A stretch of 18,989 nt of DNA from JAFGHJ01 sp964525555 (lineage in GTDB: Bacteria; Hydrothermota; UBA3072), in NCBI GenBank assembly GCA_964525555.1, contig CAZGHN010000025.1, forward strand, positions 1-18,989. Direction: 5' to 3'. The position numbers and the translations under genes were made by a program. How positions within the stretch are numbered: the first letter of the stretch is position 1; each line of letters opens with the position of its first letter. The notes below the pieces were generated by a model. It searched no databases. It worked only from the letters and a program-made list of their open reading frames with translations, and was not told the DNA's origin. Below are positions 1 to 8,746 of the stretch, piece by piece.

Positions 1-1902
1 ATCCCTTCGCTTGCTGCAGCCGGCTCCCAAACAGCCACAATTCCGGTTCCCCGGTAGAAATCTCCACTCCAGGTACAGACATATGTTTTATTGGTTTGTC
101 CACTCGTTTCAATACCGCTTGCCGTTGCCAGGTCTGTCCCGGCAGGGTCCGGCCCCTCCGTGCGCAGAGAAAGCGGAGATGTCCAGTTTGAAGTCAGTCC
201 ACCTGTTCCGTCACAGGCACCGAATATGACAACCGAACCGTCCGAGGAGCTAACATTTTCCACAGAAATCGTATCTACGTTTACTGCGGCTTCTTCGATT
301 TCAAAATCGTAAGGAGCCGATTGATTAACACCGTAATAGACATGAACGTGTGTAGCCCATCCTGCGTCCCCTCCGGTGCAGGCAACGGTAACAGTACCGC
401 TGGATGACCCAAGCCCCGATTCCAGAATGTACCAGAGCTCCTGATGATTTCCAAGACCACTTGGATTATCCGCTTCACCTGCTTTAGTACAGTTATTTCC
501 GTCAACCGTAACGTTTGTAAGGCTCGTCCCGCTGCTCTCGTCATCTGCTATAACTACGACAAGCCTGTTATTACCGGGACTCCCAATGTCAATGGTGTGG
601 CTTGTCCCCGTCGAACCGCTTGCGCGTTGAAATTCGATTTGTTCATACGTGGTGAACACAACCGAATTACCCTGAACAAAAACATTATCCCTGGTACACT
701 GATCAAATTGATTTTCCGCGACCTGGTACCAGTACGGAAAGCCATTCCCGAGATCCATATCCATGGTGAAGGAACGAATCACACTCCAGGCAGACCAAAA
801 ATTTGAACCGCCCGGGTCCCTCGTCCGCGCTCTCCAGTAAAAGAGAGTTTCCACTTCCGCAGGAGTTACTCCAAGTAAAATAGCCTCGACGGCGGTATCA
901 CCTGATGAAAAGGTCTGCGTAGTATCAGAAGACGCGCTCGAAAATCCATAATCCGTATCCCACTGTATCTCGCACTGGATGTCATCGCTTTGAGGGTCAG
1001 TAGATGTAACGGATACGGTACAGGCATAAGGCGGAGGATAAGCATTGAATAGCGCATTATCGAATATCCGGATAGGGGTTGGTATAGCTGGTGTTATCTG
1101 AGTTCCCTCGTATCTGTAGATGCTGTCATTATCATTCCCCGACATATACCAGTAATTTCCGTATCTATAGATACCTGAAGGCCAACCATCTTCATTACCT
1201 ATATNNNNNNNNNNNNNNNNNNNNNNNNNNNNNNNNNNNNNNNNNNNNNNNNNNNNNNNNNNNNNNNNNNNNNNNNNNNNNNNNNNNNNNNNNNNNNNNN
1301 NNNNAATAGGCGGTTCCCGTATACGACCAATTATTATCGTATCGATAGACGCTGTCGTTGTTATATCCTGACATATACCAGTAAGTACCATATTTATGTA
1401 TTTGTGGTGCAGTCCCATCTTCGCCACCCACATAATAGGCGGTTCCCGTATACGACCAATTATTATCGTATCGATAGACGCTGTCGTTACCTATTCCTAA
1501 CATATACCAATAAGTACCATCTTTGCGTATTCCTGAGGGAGTTGCATCTTCACCGCCTATATAATAAGCAGTTCCCGTATACGACCAATTATCATCGTAT
1601 AGATAGATGCTGTCATTATCATTTCCAACCATATACCAATAACTGCCGTCCTTGCATATGTCTGTAGCTCCCCCGTCTTCATTACCTATATAATAGGCTG
1701 TTCCCGTATAGGACCAGTTATCATCGTATCGATAAACGCTGTCATTCCCATTTCCTACCATATACCAATAATCACCGTCTCTGAAGATACCCGTGGGATT
1801 GCCGTCTTCACTACCCACATAATATGCTGTTCCTGTATAATCCCACTCTGCGCAGAGACAAACTAAAGATAAAAAAGTTAATACGGGTAAAAGTTTTCTC
1901 AT
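1..1902 (-). CDS. Secreted surface protein: beta-propeller-like repeats plus Fn3-like domain (3' partial)
   Basis: The start is ATG at 1902, preceded by AAGGAG 6-8 nt upstream; an in-frame TTG at 1932 has no better support. Residues 1-18 form a Sec-type signal peptide (MRKLLPVLTFLSLVCLCA). From W20 come 43-residue units with the core YWYM-G-NDS-YRYD-NWSYTGTAYY-GGEDG. Their spacing and pattern resemble NHL-type propeller blades (P-x-GI, DG-YW, NDSVYRYD). After the assembly gap (1205-1304) the frame stays open to base 1 with no stop; I translated it by hand. It continues with an Fn3-like module (about 1050-730, containing YWRARTRDPGG and WSAWS). A beta-rich domain follows (about 610-20: TIDIGSPGNNRLVVV, NVTVDGNNCTKAGE, VTVACTGGD, IVAVWEP). 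A likely role is an exported adhesin or surface-layer-associated protein, which is inference from the domains. The ligand is unknown. The 3' end lies outside the window. Confidence 0.85.
1101..1845 (-). repeat. 129-bp (43-aa) tandem repeats, beta-propeller-like blades
   Basis: Four complete units run in register on the minus strand: 1845-1717, 1716-1588, 1587-1459 and 1458-1330. A fifth starts at 1329, is cut by the N run and resumes at 1204-1101, where its last residues diverge (YEGT instead of YDDN). Units share WSYTGTAYY, GGEDG, GTYWYM and NDSVYRYD. Bases 1305-1359 and 1434-1488 are identical over 55 bp at exactly 129-bp spacing, so at least one duplication is recent. Each unit would form one four-stranded blade. 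Five blades are visible if nothing is missing, and more if copies are hidden in the gap. Confidence 0.9.
1205..1304. other. Assembly gap (100 N) inside the tandem repeat
   Basis: Exactly 100 Ns, the conventional placeholder for a scaffold gap of unknown size. The coding frame before it (codon low base = 1 mod 3) and after it (0 mod 3) disagree if 100 is taken literally. Joining the edges directly restores the repeat phase: a TAT codon is split as T|AT, giving A-Y-Y-I-G-N-E-D-G. The true missing length is therefore most likely a multiple of 129 bp, including possibly zero. Confidence 0.95.
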
Positions 1903-2029
1903 TAGATCTCCTTCTCGACCAAAAAAACACAAAGAAAGAATATTATTAACAATACTTTTATGTTTCTCAATATAAACCCTCTTGATTTAATCATAGAAAA
2001 ATACCATTCAAATTTTCCTATAATATTAA

Positions 2030-2056
2030 ATTATATAAATATACTATATTTGTCAA
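2030..2056 (-). promoter_or_regulatory. Candidate sigma70-type promoter for the surface protein
   Basis: On the minus strand a perfect -35 TTGACA (2056-2051) is followed by a perfect -10 TATAAT (2035-2030). The spacer is 15 bp, shorter than the usual 17. The untranslated leader to ATG 1902 would be about 120 nt. In such AT-rich DNA a chance -10 is likely, so the TTGACA carries most of the weight. Confidence 0.5.
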
Positions 2057-2165
2057 CCTCTTTATTTCCCTTTTCCTTAAATGACATATGTTATTTTTCC
2101 ATTGCCTCACCAAATATGAAAAAGCGGAAAGCCGTTTTCTGAATTAGGGAATTTCTCGATTTTTA

Positions 2166-2193
2166 TTGACTTTTTATCAATGAAGATTATAAT
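2166..2193 (+). promoter_or_regulatory. Sigma70-type promoter for the wzy-GT unit
   Basis: TTGACT (2166-2171), a 16-bp spacer, then a perfect TATAAT (2188-2193). Transcription would begin near 2200. That places the possible TTG start at 2193 inside the -10 box, which argues for ATG 2211 as the start of the polymerase gene. The mRNA leader would be only about 10 nt. Confidence 0.7.
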
Positions 2194-2210
2194 TGGGTTT
2201 AAGATATTTT

Positions 2211-3488
2211 ATGGAGGTTAAAATTACTTCTATTTGTAGTATATTAACTTTTATAGTTATAGGAGCTATAAGTGTTTTCTTTATAATTAAAGAACAAAGA
2301 GAACGGGTTTATTCGCTAAATCTTACCCACTGGTTCTTCATATTTGTTTTTTTCTCCCTTACGCCCTTTATACAATATTCTTTCGGAAAATTCCCTTTGT
2401 GGCTTTCAAAAAAAGAGGAACTTTCGATTTGCTACGCTAATCTACTTATTATTACATGGGTAGTTTTCTACCAGCTGGGTTACTCCATTAAGAAATACCG
2501 CATAAGCAAGTTATTTTCTTCTCTGAAACGATTTGAAATAGGAAGAAAGGGCGTTTATCTCTCTATCTATCTCTCCTTTATTATTTGTATCGTCTTTTTG
2601 TTTATATTTGGCGTGAAAAATCTTCTTATTCGCGGAGCGTATAAAGAGGTTCTCGATTCTATCCGCTTTCATCCTCTCCTGATTATTGTAGATAAATTCT
2701 TCAGATTTATACCTCTTCTTTCCCTTGCAGGTTTTATTCTTATCAAAAATAAATGGGCAAATAAACGAGAGTGGTGGGTCATTTTAACTGCTTTGATTTT
2801 AATCAACCTGCTCGTTAATAATCCTCTGGCTTCTCCAAGATATTGGGCAGGCACTGTTACTCTTGGGTTTCTTGCAATGCTATTCAGGAAGCTGAATAGG
2901 GGAAAAGGCTATATAACAGCAATACTTCTTATCGGAATACTCTTTATCTTTCCCCTGACTTATGAGTTGCGTTACAGAATAGTAGAGACATTATCTCTTT
3001 CGGATTTTAGATTATCGAAACTAAGAACAGCCTATACTTCACCGGATTTCGACGCCTATGAGATGGGTGTGCATACCACTGAATACGTGGCAAAAGAAGG
3101 TATTACCTGGGGAAAACAGCTATCAGGTCCGCTTCTCTTCTGGATACCAAGGGCACTCTGGAAAGGAAAGCCTGTGGGTTCCGGAGTGGTGGTGGGGCGT
3201 TATTTCTCTTACCCCCAAACCAATCTTTCCTGCCCTCTTCCCTTTGAGGGTTATATCAATTTTGGCGTAATTGGATTGATTGTATTCTCTTACCTGCTCG
3301 GAGCACTTTTTTCGTCTCTCGATGAATACCATTGGAAAGTATCTACTTCTACCTCAACCGATATTATATCTGCATACTATCCCTTCTTCCTTGTTTTTTC
3401 CATCTTTGCTATGAGGGGGGACCTCATGTCAAGCTTTTCTTATACTGTAATGTTCATTGCTGCGGGATTGGTGCTGCTTTTAAAATGA
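2211..3488 (+). CDS. wzy: O-antigen polymerase-like (Wzy-type) membrane protein
   Basis: A 425-residue, strongly hydrophobic protein with about ten or more predicted membrane segments. The C-terminal third carries the arrangement typical of oligosaccharide repeat-unit polymerases. A periplasmic-loop motif FWIPRALWKGKP (residues 310-321) is followed by VVGRYF, PLPFEGYINFGVIGLIVF and a final hydrophobic segment. Such proteins link lipid-carried repeat units into polymer on the outer face of the inner membrane. The upstream TTG at 2193 overlaps the -10 box, so I chose ATG 2211. No Shine-Dalgarno precedes it, and a GGAGG lies just inside the ORF (2213-2217). The stop overlaps the next gene by 4 bp. 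Polymerase function rests on motif and context, since Wzy sequences diverge strongly. Confidence 0.75.
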   Translation: MEVKITSICSILTFIVIGAISVFFIIKEQRERVYSLNLTHWFFIFVFFSLTPFIQYSFGKFPLWLSKKEELSICYANLLIITWVVFYQLGYSIKKYRISKLFSSLKRFEIGRKGVYLSIYLSFIICIVFLFIFGVKNLLIRGAYKEVLDSIRFHPLLIIVDKFFRFIPLLSLAGFILIKNKWANKREWWVILTALILINLLVNNPLASPRYWAGTVTLGFLAMLFRKLNRGKGYITAILLIGILFIFPLTYELRYRIVETLSLSDFRLSKLRTAYTSPDFDAYEMGVHTTEYVAKEGITWGKQLSGPLLFWIPRALWKGKPVGSGVVVGRYFSYPQTNLSCPLPFEGYINFGVIGLIVFSYLLGALFSSLDEYHWKVSTSTSTDIISAYYPFFLVFSIFAMRGDLMSSFSYTVMFIAAGLVLLLK

Positions 3489-4690
3489 AGAAAAAAATTA
3501 AGGTTTTGAATGTTTTATTGGATGACCGGATTGGCGGAGCGCACATACGTATCTTTAGAATTGCGAGGAAATTAAAAGAAAGAGGAATAGAATACTCGGA
3601 AGTAGTCCCAAATAAAAATGGAGAATTCCCCGATCAAGTCAGAAAAGAAGGAGTAACGGTCTATCGCTGCGGACTGGGTACCCCGCACTTTATCAGAAAT
3701 TTTGAAACGCTCTTCTTAAATATAAGTTATCTTATCAATTTCCTCCCGTCTATCTACAACCTGGTTAGAATAATTAAGCAAAAGGAAATCGATATTGTTC
3801 ACCTCCACGGATTATTAAATTTTCAGGGTGCTCTGGCCGCTTTAATTACAAGGCGTTTAGTTGTTTGGCATTTCCATGAAACACTTTACCCGAAATTTTT
3901 AATAGATATCCTCCGACCTTTCACAAGATTCGTCGCAGACAGCATTGTACACATATCGGAAAACACCAAAAATTATTATCTGACGAACGCAGGCTTTAAA
4001 GAACTAATTATTTACGAACCGGTGGATACCTGTAACTTTGACCCTGCTTTCATAACAGAAGAGAAAAAGCTTAATTTAATGAAAGAATTAAATTTACACT
4101 ACGATGATATAGTTTTAGGCTCAGTGGGAAATATAACCTGGGTCAAGGGTTATGAGAACTTGATTGTATCCATGGGGGAACTCAAGAAAAAATACAAAAA
4201 TCTAAAATTACTTATTATCGGAAAGATACTATCAACGCAAGCAGCATATTACAAGTATCTTAAGAGATTGGCTTTTTCTGTGGGGCTCGAGCGAGATATA
4301 TATTTTTTAGGAATGAGGGAGGATATTCCACAGTTGCTTTCTCTTATGGATATTTTCATCCTGCCTTCAACAACCGAGGGCACACCTCTCTCTATAATAG
4401 AAGCAATGTCCATGAAATTACCTGTCATAGCAAGCAGGGTAGGAGGTATTCCTGAGGTAGTACATGATGAAAAAACAGGACTTCTTGTAACCCCTCGCAA
4501 TCCGGATGAAATCACAAATGCTGTTTTGAATCTACTGGAAGATTCTAAAATAAGAAGGGAAATGGGCGTAAAGGCAAGGGAAATCGCAAAGAAGAAGTTT
4601 TCGCTGGAACATTGCGTAAGAGGACATGAAAAATTATATAAAAAACTTATGAAGAAACAGATAGTCCAAAGTTCAATGTCCGGAGTCTAA
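3485..4690 (+). CDS. GT4-family glycosyltransferase
   Basis: A 401-residue GT-B fold enzyme that would transfer a sugar from a nucleotide donor to the growing lipid-linked oligosaccharide at the inner face of the membrane. The N-terminal acceptor domain has the GGAHIRI loop (17-23) and IVHLHG (104-109). The donor domain has VGNITWVKG (214-222) and a complete E-x7-E motif (E298 in TTEGTPLSIIE, E306), then PVIASRVGGIPEVV. ATG 3485 overlaps the polymerase stop as ATGA, so the two are probably translationally coupled. A longer upstream frame from 3332 lies inside wzy and is rejected. The last codons (V394 to stop, VQSSMSGV) are encoded by the left end of a heptamer array (from 4664), so the native C-terminus may have been altered by that repeat. 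Donor and acceptor cannot be told. Confidence 0.9.
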   Translation: MKKKIKVLNVLLDDRIGGAHIRIFRIARKLKERGIEYSEVVPNKNGEFPDQVRKEGVTVYRCGLGTPHFIRNFETLFLNISYLINFLPSIYNLVRIIKQKEIDIVHLHGLLNFQGALAALITRRLVVWHFHETLYPKFLIDILRPFTRFVADSIVHISENTKNYYLTNAGFKELIIYEPVDTCNFDPAFITEEKKLNLMKELNLHYDDIVLGSVGNITWVKGYENLIVSMGELKKKYKNLKLLIIGKILSTQAAYYKYLKRLAFSVGLERDIYFLGMREDIPQLLSLMDIFILPSTTEGTPLSIIEAMSMKLPVIASRVGGIPEVVHDEKTGLLVTPRNPDEITNAVLNLLEDSKIRREMGVKAREIAKKKFSLEHCVRGHEKLYKKLMKKQIVQSSMSGV

Positions 4691-4821
4691 AGTCTAAACT
4701 AAATCCCAAATCCTAAGACCTAACACTCACACAAAGACACAAGGTTTTAATATAGTTAGGACATTAGGAGGTTAGATAGTTAGATCGGCAATTAGTTATT
4801 AGTCAATTGGTGAATTGGTCA
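4662..4821. repeat. Degenerate 7/8-bp periodic array between convergent genes
   Basis: Heptamer part: GTC/GTT at 4664, 4671, 4678, 4685 and 4692 (period exactly 7). Octamer part: [GA]TTAG at 4755, 4763, 4771 and 4779 (period 8). Then ATTAG at 4791 and 4798 and ATTGG at 4806 and 4814. The stop codons of both flanking convergent genes fall in the array: TAA at 4688-4690, and TGA on the minus strand at 4821-4819. Bases 4664-4716 match 18823-18771 on the opposite strand at about 47 of 53 positions. I see no T-tract terminator hairpin here. Confidence 0.85.
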
Positions 4822-6033
4822 AACATTTGCTAAAATATCAATGTATTTCTTTAAAGCTTTTTCAAACTTAAAATTCTCTTCAAAAGATTTTCTCGCCTTT
4901 TTACCCATTTTCTTTCTAAGGTTTTCTTTTTGGTAAAGCTCTTCAATATTTTGTATAAAACTTTCTGTATCCCCATTTTCAACATTAAATCCGCATTTAT
5001 ATTTCTCTATCGTCCAAGAAATATCACTTTCTGGACCAACGTAAACAACAGGGCTACCGACTGCCATAATTCCGTAAATTTTTGAAGGCACTATAACCCC
5101 TTCCCAACCCTTCCGCATTGTTACAAGTGAAATGTCAGCAAGATTAAGTCCATAATTTAATTTCTCAAACGGCAAATAATCAAAAGTACGTATATTAGCC
5201 TCAGGATGCTCTTTTCTAAATTTTTTAATTTCATTAAATCTTGCTCCGCCTCCAATAAAAAGGAAATAAATATCCTTATACTTTTTACTCAGTTCCACGG
5301 TTCCTTTTAGAATTGTATTAAATTCGTGTCCTGTTCCATGATTCCCGGAATACAAAATTATAAATCGATCTCTCAAGTTCATTTCCGCGATAAGAGGATT
5401 TTCTGTTTTCTTCACTGGAGAGAGATTATCAAATCCCCAGTTAGGAATTTCAATGATTTTCTCTTTGCTAATACCTTTATCATTTATTCTCTTAGTCATA
5501 TAATGTCCCAGAGTAAATATTTTTTCTGAATGTTTACAGGCAAATTTTTCCGCTATATCAAGCAATCGATATGTAAAACTAATGTTTTTAATTATCCCGT
5601 ACGATGCCATTGCATCGGGATAAACATCTTGAATCATAAAAAAATATTTATACTGCTTAAAAGGTTTTAATATTGCTGCAATGAAAGCGGAAAAAGGTGG
5701 ATTAGATATGACCAGTAATTTGCTGTTTTTGGAAGTAAAAGATAATAACTTCAGAAACAAAAAAAAATAAAAGAGCAAATGTCTCAAAAATTTCATAGAG
5801 AGATTTTTATGGCTAAAAGCATCTGGTAAACGGTGAATTTCTATTCCGTTAATTTTCTCAATATTTTTTGCTTTTTCTTCAGTATCTCTTCTAAACTTTA
5901 AACCCCTCTGACAAACGACTCGAACTTTAAAACCTTTCTTAATCAAACCCTTTGCCAAATCATAAGCGAACTGCGCGTTCGCATCGACATCCGGATAAAA
6001 GAATTGGTTTATAATGGTCATTGAATCTTTCAT
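4819..6033 (-). CDS. WbuB-like GT4 glycosyltransferase
   Basis: 404 residues, GT-B fold. The N-terminal FYPDVDANAQFAYDLAKGL (12-30) and the QDVYPD motif (135-140) are characteristic of the WbuB-like branch of GT4, enzymes that often add aminodeoxy sugars in O-antigen assembly. In the donor domain the usual E-x7-E becomes E311-GVIVPSK-I, so the second acidic residue is replaced by hydrophobic I319 next to PSK-Y-GIMAVGSPVVYVG. The PSK arrangement is normal for this branch. ATG 6033 abuts the previous gene's TAA with no intervening base; an alternative ATG at 6021 would drop four residues. It is the last gene of the minus-strand series, and its TGA lies in the final unit (ATTGGTCA on the plus strand) of the repeat array. 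Sugar specificity is unknown. Confidence 0.87.
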   Translation of the reverse strand: MKDSMTIINQFFYPDVDANAQFAYDLAKGLIKKGFKVRVVCQRGLKFRRDTEEKAKNIEKINGIEIHRLPDAFSHKNLSMKFLRHLLFYFFLFLKLLSFTSKNSKLLVISNPPFSAFIAAILKPFKQYKYFFMIQDVYPDAMASYGIIKNISFTYRLLDIAEKFACKHSEKIFTLGHYMTKRINDKGISKEKIIEIPNWGFDNLSPVKKTENPLIAEMNLRDRFIILYSGNHGTGHEFNTILKGTVELSKKYKDIYFLFIGGGARFNEIKKFRKEHPEANIRTFDYLPFEKLNYGLNLADISLVTMRKGWEGVIVPSKIYGIMAVGSPVVYVGPESDISWTIEKYKCGFNVENGDTESFIQNIEELYQKENLRKKMGKKARKSFEENFKFEKALKKYIDILANV

Positions 6034-7206
6034 TTATTTTATTATTGTCTCATATGCTTTTATCATTTCTTTCGCGACACCTTCTATGGAGAACTTCCTC
6101 ATCGCTGTTTTTCTGCCATTTTCTCCCATCTTAATGCGCCTTTTATGATTTCTTAACAGATCTATAATTCCTTCAGCAATATCTTCTGCATTTAAATCTA
6201 CAACAATACCACATTGATTATCTTTGATCACATTCCATATTCCAACTTCTTTTGATATGATTACCGGTAGTCCAGATAACATAGCTTCCACAACAGACAT
6301 TCCAAATCCTTCTGAATATGAAGGCAGAATGAAAATATCTGATTCTTTAAGAGCACAGAATTTTTCTTTCCCTTGTAAGAGTCCAGCTATTATAACTGAA
6401 TTTTCCATACGATTTTTTTTAATCAGTTGTTCAATCTTGATTTTATAACCTTTATAATCAGGGCCTATAAGAAGAAGATTACACTCAGGAAAGCTTGATA
6501 ATACTTGTTTAAAAGCACAGATAAGAATATCTAAACCTTTTATCGTGCTTAATCTACCTAAAAAAACAACTGTTGGATTATTTTTCAAATTGTATTTACT
6601 TTGGAAATATTTACAACTTGTATATCCTTTCCAATCACTTAACTCAATACTGTTTTGTATAACTTCAATTTTTTGGGGCTTTAAGCCTAACTCTAATAAA
6701 TCTTCACTTTCTTTCTCGGAAGCACAATGTACAAATTTCGCATTTGCTATATTTCTACGTTCTATCATGTATATATAAATTTTCTTCTTCACTGTGCTTT
6801 TTCTGTAAATACCGGAGGGTGTCAACATTCCTCTGGGAGAGATTGCATATGGAATACTATATTCTCTGCAATAATAACCACCGATAAGAGAATGGAATTG
6901 ATATATTCCTTGCATATGAACTATATCAAACTTAAGAATATTTTTCTTTAAAAACTTTAACATAAAAGGTGAAAATGCGTAATGAAAATTCCCAATAATA
7001 GGAAAGTAGTAAACGTTTACTCCATCAATTAAAACCTTTTTACCAAGCGGAACATCATCTCTTCCTTTTATTCCCAAATTTGTTGTCCATACTTCAACGT
7101 CTACTCCCTGCCCAACTAACCCCTTAGCTAAATTATGAACCGAATATATAGGACCTCCATATTGAAATGCAGGCCTATAGTGAGGTATAAGTTGAAGAAC
7201 TTTCAT
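6034..7206 (-). CDS. GT4-family glycosyltransferase
   Basis: A 390-residue GT-B enzyme. Its N-terminus, MKVLQLIPHYRPAFQYGG then PIYSVHNLAKGL, is the classic acceptor-side start of GT4 proteins. IVHMQG (95-100) and SPRGML (123-128) follow. The donor domain has GRLSTIKG (217-224), LLLIGPD (244-250) and an intact E-x7-E (E299 in SYSEGFGMSVVE, E307). I prefer ATG 7206, which has AGGGG just upstream, over a TTG at 7224. The gene abuts the following GT directly, so both are probably translated together. A 154-bp spacer without an obvious promoter separates it from the upstream ligase-like gene. It probably adds one sugar of the repeat unit; donor and acceptor cannot be read from the sequence. Confidence 0.9.
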   Translation of the reverse strand: MKVLQLIPHYRPAFQYGGPIYSVHNLAKGLVGQGVDVEVWTTNLGIKGRDDVPLGKKVLIDGVNVYYFPIIGNFHYAFSPFMLKFLKKNILKFDIVHMQGIYQFHSLIGGYYCREYSIPYAISPRGMLTPSGIYRKSTVKKKIYIYMIERRNIANAKFVHCASEKESEDLLELGLKPQKIEVIQNSIELSDWKGYTSCKYFQSKYNLKNNPTVVFLGRLSTIKGLDILICAFKQVLSSFPECNLLLIGPDYKGYKIKIEQLIKKNRMENSVIIAGLLQGKEKFCALKESDIFILPSYSEGFGMSVVEAMLSGLPVIISKEVGIWNVIKDNQCGIVVDLNAEDIAEGIIDLLRNHKRRIKMGENGRKTAMRKFSIEGVAKEMIKAYETIIK

Positions 7207-7360
7207 AATCCCCTGATTTGCCAAAGTGCAAATAGATTAGCATTTGTTTCTCATTATGTTAAAATTCTTTCTTGTACTTAGAATTATTCGAGATCACAGT
7301 TTTTGTATTCCTGTACCTTAAAAGTAAGAGTATCCGGGAAATATTTTATAATAAACATAA

Positions 7361-8746
7361 TTAAAAAAACCTATCCATTTTTACATATATCCCTTCTTCT
7401 TTGCGTTCAAACAACTCAGGGTGTAATTTTATTTTCAACAAAAGAGCTACACATATCCAAAAAGGAAAAGCAAACGCACTTCCAACAGAATAAAACCAAC
7501 TTTCAAAAAAACTCGAAACCAACCCACCAATTAAGACTCCTTTTAATGCGGCAGAAATATTACTTTCTCTTTCTACAGTAGAAAATATTAGGTAAAAAAT
7601 AGGAAAAAACAATAATAAAGCTCCAAAAAAACCTACCTGGACAGCTATTCCAAGGAAAGAGTTGTGAGCATAAAATCCTCTCCCTTTAAATTCAACTTCC
7701 AACTTTCTAAACAATAAATCTTCTGTCCCAAAACCATATCCCGAAAAGGGCTTCTTTTTAAATAGGGCCCCCATTATTCTCCATTGTTCTCCCCTCCCCG
7801 AACTTATTGCTTCCCAGGATGTAAAATCTCCTGAGCCGCTTTGTAAATTTATCCTCAGATAAGAAGACAAACTTGTTAAGACATCTTTTCCAATTGTATA
7901 TATTAGAATCAGTGAAAGTATTGAGAGAAAAAGCGTTGGAATCCTCCATTCTTTTTTTGTCACAAATATATAATAACCGCCTCCAATTATGCTTCCAAGA
8001 ATACCAGAACGAGAACCGGATATAAGGAGTAAAAAAAGAATTAAAAATAGTAAAACCTTTATCCATCGGCTATTTCTATCTAAAGTTTTCCAGAATACAA
8101 GCGGTAGCAAGATAGCCGAAAGAACGCCAACGGTATTAGGATTAATGAAATATCCTCTAAACCTATTACCCCAAAATCCAATATCAGGGAAAAATAAAAC
8201 AATAATAGAAAACATATAGGGGACAAAAGCAGCATATAATATCAAATCAATCACTTTCTCTATATCTCCTTTTGATTGAATTTTCGGATATATTACCCAG
8301 AAAACAGAAACATAGAGAAGCAAAAAAGTCCCTGACCTTTTTATTGTCATTAATGGATCAATCGAGTAGAATACCGATAAGAACATTATAATGATTATTA
8401 TAAACATGATTTTATCAAACCATTCTATTTCTCTGGGTAAGTTCTTATTTTTCATCAAGATAGAACCAAAAATAAAGGCAAAAATAATGTAAGGTATCCA
8501 TCGAATGGCTTCCATAATATTGTTCACTACTACAAATTGGGTAGCGGTTAACATAAGGAATAATGCGGTTTCAAAAATTAAGAACTTTCCATTTACAAGT
8601 GCAGAAAAAAATAATACAAGAGTAACAAATATAACTAGCAAAAAACGACCAGCATTCAGCGAAGGATTAAGAAAAAAGAAGGGAAATGAAACAATCGTAA
8701 TTAAAATTAAACTAATTAGAACCTTTCCTGCATCTTTATTAGTCAT
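7361..8746 (-). CDS. O-antigen ligase / polymerase-like (Wzy_C/WaaL-type) membrane protein
   Basis: 461 residues with about eleven or twelve hydrophobic segments and a large loop before the last ones. Hallmarks of the Wzy_C/O-antigen ligase family appear in order: RGYFINPNTVGVLSAILLP (198-216), SGSRSGILG (243-251), SGRGEQW with KPFSGYGFGT (316-341), and AHNSFLGIAVQVGFFG (360-375). Family members either ligate undecaprenyl-linked polymer to lipid A-core or another acceptor, or polymerise repeat units. The conserved His in HNSFL (H361) and the SGSRSG arginine are the usual functional residues. With a separate Wzy-like protein at 2211-3488, this one may be the ligase, but the roles could be swapped. 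No clear ribosome binding site precedes ATG 8746. Confidence 0.85.
   Translation of the reverse strand: MTNKDAGKVLISLILITIVSFPFFFLNPSLNAGRFLLVIFVTLVLFFSALVNGKFLIFETALFLMLTATQFVVVNNIMEAIRWIPYIIFAFIFGSILMKNKNLPREIEWFDKIMFIIIIIMFLSVFYSIDPLMTIKRSGTFLLLYVSVFWVIYPKIQSKGDIEKVIDLILYAAFVPYMFSIIVLFFPDIGFWGNRFRGYFINPNTVGVLSAILLPLVFWKTLDRNSRWIKVLLFLILFLLLISGSRSGILGSIIGGGYYIFVTKKEWRIPTLFLSILSLILIYTIGKDVLTSLSSYLRINLQSGSGDFTSWEAISSGRGEQWRIMGALFKKKPFSGYGFGTEDLLFRKLEVEFKGRGFYAHNSFLGIAVQVGFFGALLLFFPIFYLIFSTVERESNISAALKGVLIGGLVSSFFESWFYSVGSAFAFPFWICVALLLKIKLHPELFERKEEGIYVKMDRFF

Larger units (their letters stand above)
1903..2210. other. Divergent intergenic region
   Basis: This 308-bp AT-rich region separates the minus-strand surface protein from the plus-strand polymerase. 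It holds a candidate promoter for each direction (listed separately). A small hairpin lies at about 2121-2137 (CGG-AAAG-CCG core extended by A/T pairs). I see no further gene. The short open frame at 1960-2142 has no ribosome binding site and low-complexity AT-rich codons. Confidence 0.7.

Noticed and set aside
444..806. Plus-strand 120-codon open frame
   Set aside because: It is antisense to the clearly coding Fn3-like and beta-rich part of the surface protein and has no ribosome binding site.
1195..1204. Apparent stop codon of the surface protein right after the N run
   Set aside because: It appears only if the 100 Ns are read literally. In repeat register the frame continues open to base 1 with clear homology.
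1101..1845. CRISPR-like array in the 129-bp repeats
   Set aside because: The repeats are contiguous, in frame and protein-coding, with no unique spacers.
2120..2137. Intrinsic terminator hairpin
   Set aside because: The stem is short and A/T-extended, and it lies between divergent genes where no transcript should end.
3332..3484. Longer N-terminal extension of the first GT
   Set aside because: It lies inside the polymerase gene in another frame. ATG 3485 gives a normal GT4 start and an ATGA overlap.
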